From Aquimarina sp. U1-2 (GTDB taxonomy: Bacteria > Bacteroidota > Bacteroidia > Flavobacteriales > Flavobacteriaceae): DNA of 64,000 nucleotides. Of this stretch, positions 1-9,856 are shown one piece after another. The notes under the pieces were generated by a model that was not told the origin of the DNA, made no database searches, and was given only the letters and a program-made list of their open reading frames with translations. The translations under genes were made by a program, and so were the position numbers. The number at the start of each line of letters is the position of its first letter. Positions within the stretch are counted from its first letter, which is position 1. The DNA lies in contig NZ_JAGKIK010000008.1 of assembly GCF_017897595.1 (NCBI RefSeq), positions 1 through 64,000 on the forward strand, read 5' to 3'.

Positions 1-3000
1 AATCCCCGTCACCATCGATATCAGTATTATTTCTAAGAATGTCCACCACCCCGTCATTATCGCGGTCTGAGTAGGAGAGTCGGATATTGCCTAAGTGGTC
101 TTTAAATTGATAGACATATTTATACCCATCATCCTCTTTTTCTACAATTCCTTCCGGTTGGTTAAAGAATTCTAGATTATCATTTTTATAAACATATCCT
201 TGTGCATATTCCGTACTTGTATTAGAACTTCCCTCTGTAACGATTTTCTGTTGTTTCGCTCCAGTAGCGTCGTAAATGTACGAAATTGTTCCCGTACCTT
301 CGCTGTTGCTTATCGAAACGGTCTCAGGTAAATTCAAATGATTGTAGGTGATACTAGCAATACCCTTGTTACGGTCGATGATCATATTCCCGTTTGCATC
401 GTATTCAAAATCATCATTAGTATTTGTTCCATCTTTAAAACCATAGGTTTTGTTACCCGTATCGGTCACTTTTTTTAGTTTGTTTCCTGCATCATACTGG
501 TAACTTAAAACATCCATATTCCCATAGTTAGTATTGTTTTGCCAGCCGTTTCTTGCCAGGGATAGGATGTTTCCAACCTTGTCGTACGTAATGCTAGATA
601 CTACATATCTGTTCTCATGATCATTGGCTGCTGTAAATCGATTCAATTCATCATAGCGATATCCATACGCTCTTTTCTGGTTATCGTTAGCTGTTTTCCA
701 AAGGGTTTCGCTAATATTACCGTTGTACAAAGCATGTGCGTGTAGACCTTCGGTAATGGTGTTATAGTTTATTCCAAAAGCAAATACATCGTCTCCTAAA
801 TTATCAACATCATTAATTCCTTTTAACCAACCACGGATGTTGTAGTGATAATTTATAGTCTGCAAGCCTGTGCTGAGCGTAGTCGAAGTGCCCCCTCCGC
901 CTGCGGCACCTCCCCCTACAGGGGAGGAAGCTATTCCTCCTACGTTCTTTTGAACTAACTGCCCTAACTCATCGTAGGAATTGGCAACGATTTGTTCTGC
1001 CTCCTGATTGTTGATCTTTTGGGTTTGAGAGGTAAGCCTGCCCATATGGTCATATTCGAAGACATCTTCGGTAACGATCGCTTCTTGGCTGCCTTTTTTA
1101 TGGTAGGTATGGGTTTTTTCTACTTTTCCTATAAAATCAAGCTTGCTTTTTACAATATTATGGGTATCCAGGTATTCATTCTTACTTTCATTGTATATCA
1201 CCCTTGCTTTATTATCATAGTAGGTGACTGTAGTAGTCCAAAAAGAGGTGCCTAGTACTTTTACTTTACTACCTGTAGACAGGGATTTGGTACGATCACT
1301 GGTACCTACCCCGTAGACCGTACCCGGATCATTGATCCCTGCCCTGTCAAAATCATAATCATCATAATAAGTAATCGTAAGCACTTCTGCATTTTGTACG
1401 TTTGGATATCCTCCATTATTGTAATGCATAGTGGTACCCCCAATCATCACTGCACTACCTCGTTGTACCCATAACTTATTGTTATATGCTGTAGCTTCAG
1501 TTTGTAATTGTTTTCTTGTTTTGTTGGGTATGGTGATCTTACCGGTATAAGCTACCCTACCAAAGGCATCGTATTTGGTAAAGAGCCATTCGTTTTTTGC
1601 TTTTTGGTTAGGATCCTGGGTAAGTACGGGTTGGTCCAGTTTGTTATAAACAATCGATTCCCAATTGTTTTGATCTCCTTTGCCAGGGATCTTCTTTTCG
1701 ATGAGTCGGTTTCTATAGTCGTAGCGGTATTGGTAGCAAAGCTGGTCAAGCTCAATGTTTGATACACCGTCGCTGGTATCTACTTTTGGGGGGATGACAT
1801 AGGTTAGGTTTCCGAAATCGTCATAGACATAGTAGGTATCATGTGCACCCCCTCCGGCTTCGCCACCTCCCCCTGTAGAGGGGGAGGAGCTATTGTTGTA
1901 CGTTCTTTTAAGAATCACACGCCCTAGTTTATCTTTATACTCCTTAGTTGTTCTTAGATCTTCATCCCCGGGCTTCCAGTTTTCATCTTTGGTGATGGTG
2001 ACATAGAGTTCATTGGCAAGGTAATGGCCATTTTGTTGTAGTGCAGGAGCTTCGGTATTGTTGGGTTTAGGAAAATCTACATCAAATCGAATCACTTCCC
2101 CTGTAGTATTGGTAGCCCAATCGAACTTGATGGTATGATCGGTATCGCTACCTGGATTGGCTTTCCAGGCTGCCCCCGGGGCACCTTGTTCCAGCACGCG
2201 GTTAAGTGGGGATTGTTCAAATACACTTTCACTATAGGCATTCACTTCTGAGGGGTTTGTGATCCCAGGGAAGTCTTCTCTGTGTTTGTTTAGGTAATAG
2301 CTATTGATGTCATCGATAACATTTACGGTTTTAAACGCCCCGTTATCTCCTGATACGAAAGGAAGGTATTGCTTGTCTTGCCGCCCATAATCATCATAGG
2401 TGATATGGGTAACAATATCACCTATTTCCTGTTGCGCCCCCAAAGCAATTGCGATGATTGACCTCTCGTTACCATTTAGTTTTTGAACTACAGGGTTCCA
2501 GAAGAATTGTTTGGTATTCAAATCTGTACTGTAATACAAATAACTTCTAAACCGGGTACTGGTCATGGTGCTTCTCCATTTAAAATCGGTACCGGTAATC
2601 ACTTTATTTCCATAGCTATCATACACCCCGCTAATCCCAGAGTTTCCACCTGTATATTGATGCGGGTGAACCACTCCCACCAATAAATACCAGGTATCCA
2701 GCTTTGGAAGATCTCCATGCCAGAAGTATGGATTCCCATTTTCTGATCCGTTTAGGTTATTGACATTTTGGATACCATGATAGGTAGAACCATCTTGAGA
2801 ACCTGTTCGTTTGACCCAAACGGTATATCGGTAACTTGCCGTATTATCAATCTCAAAATAAGCTGTGTTCCAACCCCCGTCGGCATTACTATCTGCATCG
2901 CTACCACATCGCCATAACAAAGAGCGTTCCCCTGCCGGGTCTATACCCATAACCCGGTTGTTCTCTGCAGTAGATCCGTTTTGATTATAAAAGGGTGTAC

Positions 3001-3295
3001 TCCCCTGACCTTCGCTCCAGTCTTCCGGGAGCAGATTGACTATGGGAGCCCCTGCACCCGATGCCTTGATGGCGCGTTGTTGCATTGGTCTTCCCAAACC
3101 ATCGAAGTAGGTGACACTTTCTATGGTATGGCTCGATTGCCCTATTGTAGAACAATTCACATTCTCGATTGCATCTATAGTTATTGGTCCCTGTGGGATG
3201 ATTGTATGGATATAATTCTTATCGGATAAAGAGGTCTGGGCATGTAGTTGCAAGCCCACGACTAAAAGTACTATGCTATATAGGATTGTTTTCAT
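1..3295 (-). CDS. RHS/YD-repeat protein with DUF6443 N-terminus (C-terminus outside window)
   Basis: An open minus-strand frame runs from ATG at 3295 to the window edge, about 1098 codons with no stop. Residues 1-20 form a signal peptide (MKTILYSIVLLVVGLQLHAQ). The next ~200 residues carry the DUF6443 hallmarks VTYFDGLGRPMQQ and, further on, YDDYGRQDKQYLPF. After that come YD/RHS-type stretches such as YVYDDFGNLTYVIPP, FEYDHMGRLTSQT, YRYDELNRFTAAN and FKDHLGNIRLSYSD. The last of these is the approach to an RHS core, so the core and any variable C-terminal toxin lie to the left of the window. The gene starts 26 bp after the 1616-aa YD gene and is probably cotranscribed with it. Two GC-rich palindromic inserts are read in frame as Gly-rich linkers (891-931 and 1848-1891). 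Family assignment is firm. A toxin role is inferred from the RHS class, and the deciding C-terminus is not visible. Confidence 0.88.
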   Translation of the reverse strand, partial: MKTILYSIVLLVVGLQLHAQTSLSDKNYIHTIIPQGPITIDAIENVNCSTIGQSSHTIESVTYFDGLGRPMQQRAIKASGAGAPIVNLLPEDWSEGQGSTPFYNQNGSTAENNRVMGIDPAGERSLLWRCGSDADSNADGGWNTAYFEIDNTASYRYTVWVKRTGSQDGSTYHGIQNVNNLNGSENGNPYFWHGDLPKLDTWYLLVGVVHPHQYTGGNSGISGVYDSYGNKVITGTDFKWRSTMTSTRFRSYLYYSTDLNTKQFFWNPVVQKLNGNERSIIAIALGAQQEIGDIVTHITYDDYGRQDKQYLPFVSGDNGAFKTVNVIDDINSYYLNKHREDFPGITNPSEVNAYSESVFEQSPLNRVLEQGAPGAAWKANPGSDTDHTIKFDWATNTTGEVIRFDVDFPKPNNTEAPALQQNGHYLANELYVTITKDENWKPGDEDLRTTKEYKDKLGRVILKRTYNNSSSPSTGGGGEAGGGAHDTYYVYDDFGNLTYVIPPKVDTSDGVSNIELDQLCYQYRYDYRNRLIEKKIPGKGDQNNWESIVYNKLDQPVLTQDPNQKAKNEWLFTKYDAFGRVAYTGKITIPNKTRKQLQTEATAYNNKLWVQRGSAVMIGGTTMHYNNGGYPNVQNAEVLTITYYDDYDFDRAGINDPGTVYGVGTSDRTKSLSTGSKVKVLGTSFWTTTVTYYDNKARVIYNESKNEYLDTHNIVKSKLDFIGKVEKTHTYHKKGSQEAIVTEDVFEYDHMGRLTSQTQKINNQEAEQIVANSYDELGQLVQKNVGGIASSPVGGGAAGGGGTSTTLSTGLQTINYHYNIRGWLKGINDVDNLGDDVFAFGINYNTITEGLHAHALYNGNISETLWKTANDNQKRAYGYRYDELNRFTAANDHENRYVVSSITYDKVGNILSLARNGWQNNTNYGNMDVLSYQYDAGNKLKKVTDTGNKTYGFKDGTNTNDDFEYDANGNMIIDRNKGIASITYNHLNLPETVSISNSEGTGTISYIYDATGAKQQKIVTEGSSNTSTEYAQGYVYKNDNLEFFNQPEGIVEKEDDGYKYVYQFKDHLGNIRLSYSDRDNDGVVDILRNNTDIDGDGD
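866..931. repeat. In-frame dispersed repeat pair inside RHS gene (copy B)
   Basis: This segment joins two units. At 866-890 is a 'tgctgagcgtagtcgaag'-type element, a very common dispersed flavobacterial repeat. At 891-931 is a GC-rich palindromic unit containing cctccccctacaggggagg. Both are translated in frame as a Gly/Ala/Ser/Thr-rich linker in the RHS protein. The 891-931 unit matches 1848-1891 closely. Confidence 0.7.
1848..1891. repeat. In-frame GC-rich palindromic repeat inside RHS gene (copy A)
   Basis: The unit contains cctccccctgtagagggggagg, an almost perfect inverted repeat. It is read in frame as a Gly-rich linker just after the sequence RTYNNSSSPST. It is the second copy of the 891-931 element, without the neighbouring 'gagcgtagtcgaag' unit. 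The sequence is far more GC-rich than the surrounding gene. Confidence 0.7.
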
Positions 3296-3321
3296 CTTGT
3301 TTGTTTTTTGGTTGACACTTC

Positions 3322-6300
3322 TTACCATTGATCCCCGCAGTTTGGACAATCATCTCCGCCACCACCACCGCCACCGCCAGTAGTTCGGTTTACAGTGATT
3401 GGAATTATTAACTTGTACGTCTGCTTAGTTTTCGTGTCTGTAAAATCTGCAGACAATTCAAACTCTCCATTACTATTGCTATGAAAAGTATATATTGATG
3501 CTGAGGTGTTTAAAACACTACTCCAATAAGGGTTAGCTTTTCTAGTTATCGTCCATTTCGAACGCGTAAAATGACCAGATCCTTCTTTTGGAGTATTCGC
3601 TCTCAATCGTAAACTCCAAACTCCATTACCCATAACTCCTGCTCCTGGACTGGAAGTCACTGTCATAGGATTATAGACATACATCGTTAAAGATTTCTCA
3701 ACAGAATATCCCGGTGAGGTAATTCGGGTATCAATAACTTTAAATTTGACCTGGTAACTTCCTTTTGTATTATGCTGATACGTTAAACTCGTACCCGTAG
3801 CACTTTGTTTTACTCCATTAAGGTACCACTCATACCTACGTGCTCCTGATCCTCCACCAATTCCACTTGCAGTAAAGATTACCGTAGTCCCTTTTACAAT
3901 ATGTACTCTATTACTAATATTGTTATTTATATTTGGTGTTCTTAATGGATCATAAGCATAGACCGTGATACTTTTTTCTCGTGTATGGTTTGGAATAGTA
4001 TTGTCAATCACTCTAAATTTGATGGTATAAGTAGATTTTGCGTTAAACGTATACCGCAACTGTGTTCCTGTATACGCCTGTCTTGTATTATTCACATACC
4101 ATTCATAGCGCCTATTGCCAGATCCCCCTCCTATGTTTGAAGCAGTAAAAGTAACTGTAGAGCCTTTGACGAAGTGAGTATATTGAGTTGATAAATTAGG
4201 AGTGTTAAGGTTCGGATGTACATGTACTGTGACACTTTTCTCATTGTAATGCCCTGTTATTTCATCATCTATCACTCTAAAACGTACGACATAAGTTCCT
4301 GATGTTGAAAATAGCTTTCTTAATACCGTATTATCATCTTGCCTTATATCGTTGATATACCACATATATTCTGTATCCCCTTCAGGAGGACCTCCCGTAC
4401 CTCTGCTCCCCGTAAACGTAATGGTGGTTCCAGAGAGTACATGGGCAGCTGTATTTATAGCTATGGAGGGAACCCCTATCCTGTCATAAACTTCTAGTCT
4501 TTGCGTACTACTCTTTGTAGTCTTCCCTGTGATCAAGTCTATGACTTTGAAATAGATGTGGTGGGTAGCGGTGGTATGACCAGTAAATTCAAGCTTCTTA
4601 CCTGTGGCAGATTGCTTTACGTCATTCATATACCATTCGTACCGGTACGATCCAGAACCCCCGCCTATACGGCTTGCGGTGTAGGTGACCTTTGTACCAT
4701 ATAAAACATTTTCATGACTCTCATCAACTAATGGTCTCTTTAATTCTGGGTAGGCAACATAAACCTGAAGGCTACTGCTCGCACTTAACTGTGTTTGTGG
4801 ATCATAGGCTACTACAGAGATCGTATAATTTCCTTCTGTACTAAATATTTTAACGAAACTTGCACTTGCATCACATTGCTCCTGAACCCCGTTAACACTC
4901 CATGAATATACAATCGAAGCTGATGAGCTTGCTCCAGCACTAAAAGTGATCCTATCCCTAGCAAAAATTGTCCCTGATACCGATGGGATAATGTTCACCG
5001 ATCCCAAAGCTTCGGTACCCTGTCCTTCATAATTGTAACGCAGCTGCTGGGTCACATGCCCATCCTGATCTAAAACATAAGCTAATCGGTTAAAATCATC
5101 GTATTTGTAATAGGTAGTTTCCCCTTTGGGATCAGTGATACTAGTGACACCTATAAGCGGATCGTAGGTATACCCCGTAACCTGCGCCTCTTTAAAGTAC
5201 GCATGCCTTCTTATGTTTCCAATTAAATTGCGCATGTGTTCTTCTTGAGCGGTATTGTTCTCTGTATTTGAAGCCGTTTGTAGCTGATTAAGTATAGTCC
5301 TTGCATCAGATGGAATACCTGTATAACTTGCATTTTCAATCTTTACAATGGGTTGGGTATAGTTATACCCCCATACATACATAATAGACTTTCCATCGGC
5401 CTGGGATACTTCTAGCGGGTTGCCATAAGAATCATAATCATGGTAGGTAAGGCGAGGTTCGGGTGTGGTATTACCTTTAGCAGTTTTAGTGATCCCTGGC
5501 ATTACGATAGTATTGCCCCAATCTTTATATTCTGTAACCTGGTTTGATTGTTGTGCCCCATTTATTTTATACTTTGTTTCAATCGGGTTTGCTATTCGGT
5601 TTTGAGCGACCAGTTTGTTATTAACAGTACTTCGTTTATCATAAGGATAATAGTAATTGGTTTCCTGGGTGCCTGATTTACTATCGATAACCGTCTGGGT
5701 TTTTAGTTGACCGCGAGGAGCGTCATAACGGTAATTGGTTTCTTGAATTATGTCTCCCTCCTTTTTGTAATTAGTAATAGTCGTTTTCTTTAACTGTAAT
5801 GCCTTAGGATAATCTGTGTATTGATTCTCTAAATAGTCCTTGGGATCACCGTTAATTAATAATTCGTCGGTACCAAAGATGGCATATCTATATCTATATT
5901 TTGCGGCATTTAATCCATATGCTCTTTTTGTACTTCTTCCACCGAAACCATAAGGATAGTATTGTGCGTATTCATTAACCGTCTTTTGTAGTAAACCTTT
6001 AGTACCATATATTTCTTGTTCTTTTAGTTTACCATTAATCCAATTATTATTAGGTGGGGTAACAAAAGGAAATCCACTTCCGGAAGGCCCCATAAAGGAG
6101 TACCGGTTAATAGTATGACCATTTCTATTGCCATTTTCTATAACTTTGACTTCTTTATAAAAAACAGGAGAACCCTGATAGCTCAAGTAGTCAAACATAC
6201 TTTTCGCTGATGTATATGTCCAACTTCCATTTCCGCTTGCTCTATTCTGATATATTGTATATTTAGAGCGAAACGTATTAACAGCTAATGAAAGAGAAGA

Positions 6301-8172
6301 GTATTTATATGATTTTAAAGTACAATTTCCGTAAGCATCGCAATCTTTCGTAGATTGTACTCTAACACCCCCATAGTTGGTTATATAATAATCAGATTGA
6401 GGGGTATTATACGAATATGTAATTATTAACCTTCCACTTGTACCTGTTGGAGTTGATACCCTTCCTCGAATTCTTATTTTACCTTCTGTGGTGAATCCCC
6501 TATCAGAAATTTGAGTGCTTGACCAAGTTTTGGGACAGTCTACTACATTTCGACAAGATATAGACTCTCCTGAAAAATCTATGGGTATATTAACTTTTTC
6601 ACCACACCCGCCCCCATCAGTAGTAATATTAAATTCATAAATCTCTAATCCCCAATAACTTGTATTTTCGCTTGCATCCCCGGCATGTAGATTAACTGAT
6701 ACCTTGACCAGTCTATTTTTTGGTACATTAATAACTTCATCAATAATTGAATTTGATAATCCTTCTCTAAAGTTTACGGTTTGACCTTTAGATGAAGAGA
6801 AGTTTGATGTATCGCAAGGAGAAGGCTCGGTCTGACTCAATATTTGATTTTGCTCATAGCGAATTTCTGTAGTTCCTTTGGTAGGATATTTGATCTTTTT
6901 TAAAGCTCCTGAGACCGTATTTTCAAATTTTATCTCTTTATTTTCACTTTCAAGTAAAGACCTGGAAGAAGAATTATAATAGCCCCAATAATCTTGATAT
7001 TTAAAATTTTGTTCTGCTGCAATATTTAATGGGAACTGATGGTATTCAAAATCATACCACGGAGAACGTATTGAACCATTACTTTTAGTAATACGATCTA
7101 GAGTTTTTCTATTTTTGGTCTTGTCGCTATATGTAAAATCATATCTAGCAATTTGTTTATGCGTGTTTCGAATAATGATATAATTCAATGATTGGGTTGC
7201 TATAGCCTGATCAGTACCGTTTGTAATATCAAAAATCACCTCACCTTCTGGAAATCTTATTTTTTTTAATTTCCTTCTGGTCAATGAAGAATGCGACGCA
7301 ACTTCAGGATTGATAATAGTTTGACCAGGACCATTTTTTGTGATTACTGTTTTTAACTCTGTAAATACAATTTTCCCATAGGGTTCTTCTTCTCCGTAAT
7401 CGAAGTATATACTCCCTTTACGGTTAGGTAATCGTATTTCTGTGAGTAAGTATCCAACTATTACAGATGACTGTGCTGATTCACCCTGACCTCCAAAAGA
7501 ATGCGTTCCCCAGGTATTTTTATCAAAATAATAGGTGATACCTCTATCATCTATGATCCTGAATTTGTTTCTCTCTTTTTCAATCTTATAATTTTTATAA
7601 TCTATATAAACCAAACCTCCATTTTCATCATAAGTAAAACTGCCCCCAAGACCAGGTACTCCTATAGTGTATTTATCTGATTCACCATCAAAATTATAGT
7701 GTGCTAAATTGCTTACTATTTCATAGTGCTTTCTCTTATAAGCCTCACCCGTTAGATGATTAAATGCCCCTTCAATGTAAGGTGCTATTGTAGTGGCTTT
7801 ATAATTACTGTTCGACAACTCGTCTGGCCTGCCTCGTACTTGTCTGTTTATCATTCCGTTAGCAATAAGATTCCACCCCATACCTGTCATGGGATGATCT
7901 TGTTCTGTAATCAACCCATTGTAATCGTAAGATAAATAGATAGGCCATTCAAAATCCCCTACTTTAATCGTATATAAAGGAACAGTGTGGTTAATTTTTC
8001 CAACAGCAAGGTTTACCGGTACGTTTCCATATCGCCCCAAAGAGGCTGCCTCTGGAGTTACTGGTAAAACGGGTAATGACTGATCAACAAATGACCCCTC
8101 TTCTTCGGGCGACTGCGCAAAAATACAGACACTAAAAAAGATCAATGCTATGGGTAATAGCTGTATTCTCAT
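3322..8172 (-). CDS. Secreted YD/SpvB-like giant protein with C-terminal PKD/Ig-like repeat array
   Basis: A 1616-aa protein with signal peptide MRIQLLPIALIFFSVCIFAQ (residues 1-20). Residues ~35-120 (LGRYGNVPVNLAVG; MTGMGWNLIANGMINRQVRG) resemble the start of Bacteroidota RHS/SpvB-like shells. YD-like sequence continues to about residue 1040, for example YHDYDSYGNPLEVSQ. Residues ~1060-1600 hold six ~85-residue PKD/Ig-like modules, five of them clear. Their shared pattern is VTFTAS-IGGGSG--RYEWY-N, then KFRVID and EKSITVY. The protein ends in a run of eight Gly followed by DDCPNCGDQW. No type IX sorting domain was recognised. The gene lies 26 bp upstream of the DUF6443 RHS gene, so the two probably form a two-component RHS set comparable to the three giant genes at 27.9-50.8 kb. 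Its exact function is unknown. The ATG at 8172 is chosen because it directly opens the signal peptide. Confidence 0.88.
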   Translation of the reverse strand: MRIQLLPIALIFFSVCIFAQSPEEEGSFVDQSLPVLPVTPEAASLGRYGNVPVNLAVGKINHTVPLYTIKVGDFEWPIYLSYDYNGLITEQDHPMTGMGWNLIANGMINRQVRGRPDELSNSNYKATTIAPYIEGAFNHLTGEAYKRKHYEIVSNLAHYNFDGESDKYTIGVPGLGGSFTYDENGGLVYIDYKNYKIEKERNKFRIIDDRGITYYFDKNTWGTHSFGGQGESAQSSVIVGYLLTEIRLPNRKGSIYFDYGEEEPYGKIVFTELKTVITKNGPGQTIINPEVASHSSLTRRKLKKIRFPEGEVIFDITNGTDQAIATQSLNYIIIRNTHKQIARYDFTYSDKTKNRKTLDRITKSNGSIRSPWYDFEYHQFPLNIAAEQNFKYQDYWGYYNSSSRSLLESENKEIKFENTVSGALKKIKYPTKGTTEIRYEQNQILSQTEPSPCDTSNFSSSKGQTVNFREGLSNSIIDEVINVPKNRLVKVSVNLHAGDASENTSYWGLEIYEFNITTDGGGCGEKVNIPIDFSGESISCRNVVDCPKTWSSTQISDRGFTTEGKIRIRGRVSTPTGTSGRLIITYSYNTPQSDYYITNYGGVRVQSTKDCDAYGNCTLKSYKYSSLSLAVNTFRSKYTIYQNRASGNGSWTYTSAKSMFDYLSYQGSPVFYKEVKVIENGNRNGHTINRYSFMGPSGSGFPFVTPPNNNWINGKLKEQEIYGTKGLLQKTVNEYAQYYPYGFGGRSTKRAYGLNAAKYRYRYAIFGTDELLINGDPKDYLENQYTDYPKALQLKKTTITNYKKEGDIIQETNYRYDAPRGQLKTQTVIDSKSGTQETNYYYPYDKRSTVNNKLVAQNRIANPIETKYKINGAQQSNQVTEYKDWGNTIVMPGITKTAKGNTTPEPRLTYHDYDSYGNPLEVSQADGKSIMYVWGYNYTQPIVKIENASYTGIPSDARTILNQLQTASNTENNTAQEEHMRNLIGNIRRHAYFKEAQVTGYTYDPLIGVTSITDPKGETTYYKYDDFNRLAYVLDQDGHVTQQLRYNYEGQGTEALGSVNIIPSVSGTIFARDRITFSAGASSSASIVYSWSVNGVQEQCDASASFVKIFSTEGNYTISVVAYDPQTQLSASSSLQVYVAYPELKRPLVDESHENVLYGTKVTYTASRIGGGSGSYRYEWYMNDVKQSATGKKLEFTGHTTATHHIYFKVIDLITGKTTKSSTQRLEVYDRIGVPSIAINTAAHVLSGTTITFTGSRGTGGPPEGDTEYMWYINDIRQDDNTVLRKLFSTSGTYVVRFRVIDDEITGHYNEKSVTVHVHPNLNTPNLSTQYTHFVKGSTVTFTASNIGGGSGNRRYEWYVNNTRQAYTGTQLRYTFNAKSTYTIKFRVIDNTIPNHTREKSITVYAYDPLRTPNINNNISNRVHIVKGTTVIFTASGIGGGSGARRYEWYLNGVKQSATGTSLTYQHNTKGSYQVKFKVIDTRITSPGYSVEKSLTMYVYNPMTVTSSPGAGVMGNGVWSLRLRANTPKEGSGHFTRSKWTITRKANPYWSSVLNTSASIYTFHSNSNGEFELSADFTDTKTKQTYKLIIPITVNRTTGGGGGGGGDDCPNCGDQW

Positions 8173-8296
8173 GTTGTTTAGTTTTAAATGATGGTATTGT
8201 TTTGTTGTTTATTTTTGCAATAATAAACCCTGCCAGTTTCATTTTCTGAAACTCAGGTATTTTTAAATGTTAAAATTTTGGTTTTTGTTAGCAGGT

Positions 8297-8700
8297 AGTA
8301 TTAAGTACAGAGTATTAAGCTTTTACATTTCATCATTCTGAATTCTACATTCTGAATTAAAAAACACCTCCTCAAGGAGGGAATACTTTTGTGATTTTAT
8401 ATGGTATTCAGTACAGAGTATTAAGTAATTGGTGTTTTTTACTTTAAAATTTTATATTTTTCATTTTAAATTTTACATTTCATAATTCTACAATCTGAAT
8501 TAAAAAACAACTTCCTCGCCTTCCTCAAGGAGGGAATACTTTTGTGATCTGATATAGTATTAAGTATTAGGTACAGAGTAATGAATATTTATACTTTTAA
8601 CTTTTACATTTTTCATGTAAAATTTTACATTTCATGATTCTGAATTCTACATTCTGAATTCAAAAACACCTCCTCAAGGAGGAAATACTGTCATAATTAC
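8297..8700. repeat. Three tandem copies of a ~155-bp intergenic repeat
   Basis: The 8173-8735 gap contains three degenerate copies. Each runs tattaagtacagagtattaagt, an A/T-rich 'ttttacattt' ladder, 'attctgaattctacattctg', then a short palindrome cctcctcaaggagg followed by gaatac. The gaatac landmarks lie at 8381, 8534 and about 8693, giving spacings of 153 and 159 bp. The rest of the gap (8173-8296) is the leader of the 1616-aa gene and holds a small inverted repeat around 8230-8253. No gene was seen. Confidence 0.8.
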
Positions 8701-8735
8701 TCCGTACACCGTACTTTGTACTTAATACTCACTAC

Positions 8736-8999
8736 TTAATACTTAGTACCAGACACTAATCCCGAATCCACATAAAACCCAAACCGAAAGCCTACTGCTT
8801 TTTCGTATACAAAACTTTTTAGATCGTGCTCGTAGGTGATTGGGGCATTTAGGTCTTTCATTACATTGAGTGTTCGGTATAAGGTGGTTTTCGAGATCCC
8901 TAACCTGCTGGCCAGGGCTTCGGGTGTACCAGTTGCCTGCATCCTGATCAGCCGATCGATACGGGCTATGGTTTCTATTTGATTGTTGATGGTTTTCAT
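8736..8999 (-). CDS. Small HTH DNA-binding protein
   Basis: An 87-aa protein. Residues ~12-50 read IARIDRLIRMQATGTPEALA followed by SRLGISKTTLYRTLNVMKDL, a helix-turn-helix of the HTH_11/DeoR-like type found in WYL regulators, here without any partner domain. The ATG overlaps the stop of the upstream 60-aa frame (ATGA, 8996-8999), which suggests translational coupling. The final codons and the stop lie inside sequence of the neighbouring intergenic repeat ('...gtactaagtattaagtagtgagt'), so the C-terminal tail may have been supplied by the repeat. The target is unknown. The small size and location next to an RHS locus fit a local regulator, but this is inference. Confidence 0.65.
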   Translation of the reverse strand: MKTINNQIETIARIDRLIRMQATGTPEALASRLGISKTTLYRTLNVMKDLNAPITYEHDLKSFVYEKAVGFRFGFYVDSGLVSGTKY

Positions 9000-9178
9000 A
9001 ATTGATAGCGTTTTGATGTTTTGATTTTTATTCCCTTTTGATGATGTATTTCAAATACTACCCACTTACCTATGTACCCCTTCCCACTTATAGAAGTACT
9101 CCTAGGTACTTCAATTGTTAAAGAACCCTGTAACTTTGTCAGTTCTTCTACTTGAATTATGAAGGTGGGGTACTTCAT
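8996..9178 (-). CDS. Small hypothetical protein, coupled to the HTH gene
   Basis: A 60-aa frame that opens with ATG and reads MKYPTFIIQVEELTKLQGSL. It has no membrane segment and is rich in Lys and Ile. It is not recognised as a family. The main support is the ATGA overlap with the HTH gene downstream, an arrangement typical of genuine coupled genes. The 156 bp upstream (9179-9334) hold no other gene. Confidence 0.45.
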   Translation of the reverse strand: MKYPTFIIQVEELTKLQGSLTIEVPRSTSISGKGYIGKWVVFEIHHQKGIKIKTSKRYQL

Positions 9179-9334
9179 TTCCAGAAGCTCGCGGTAACTT
9201 TGTCAGGATGACTACTTCAATACATTAGTTGTCCCTAATTAATAGCATGTTAACGTAACAATTGGGTATGCTTGAGCTAGGTTTTTATGATCCAGTCTAT
9301 AGATTTTGACAATGCGCTTACCTATTCCTCTGTT

Positions 9335-9826
9335 TTATTGCATAGGATCCTCAGTAGGGGTAGTAGGTTTGGTATTTACACTTTGTGAAAATCGGGTTTT
9401 AAGAAGTTCATGAGCGCTTTGTGCTCCTTCCATAGGCATTTTTCTAGCAGCATCTGCAAGACTATATACCGATAGCGCAACCCGATACACTTCACTCCCT
9501 ACAATAGTCTGGGTATCTTTAAGATGGCGTAACAAGCTTTCTAATTCTAAGATTAAGGGATCGAGTTGTTCGAAAAGGGTAAGGTCTTTTCTAGCTTCTT
9601 CACCAGTTAGCACTGATGGAATCCATTGAGGTTTTCCTTCAAGAATATGCAAACTATCCTCTGCAAATATTTTGTTAGCACTATTAATCTTAGGTAAGTT
9701 TCTACGCTCGTTGGGGGTTAGACTTTGTAAAAAACCAAGGTTTTCTTTAAGGGTGGTGACACATTGCTGGATGGTACTAACTTCTTCTGAAGTTAATACT
9801 TTACTAATCCTGTTGTTCTCGTTCAT
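9335..9826 (-). CDS. Hypothetical helical protein
   Basis: A 163-aa protein, largely predicted helical (SEEVSTIQQCVTTLKENLGF; LEQLDPLILELESLLRHLKD is similar in style), with a Pro/Thr-rich tail. It has no signal peptide and no membrane segment, so it is probably cytoplasmic. Codon use and length argue for a real gene. No family is recognised with confidence. It lies between two blocks of the ~155-bp intergenic repeat, close to the HTH gene and upstream of an RHS locus. Confidence 0.6.
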   Translation of the reverse strand: MNENNRISKVLTSEEVSTIQQCVTTLKENLGFLQSLTPNERRNLPKINSANKIFAEDSLHILEGKPQWIPSVLTGEEARKDLTLFEQLDPLILELESLLRHLKDTQTIVGSEVYRVALSVYSLADAARKMPMEGAQSAHELLKTRFSQSVNTKPTTPTEDPMQ

Positions 9827-9856
9827 TTGTTTATATGTTTTATGGTTATTGTGTAT

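Noticed and set aside
992..1255. Plus-strand frame inside the truncated RHS gene
   Set aside because: The minus-strand RHS frame is continuous here and has clear YD motifs.
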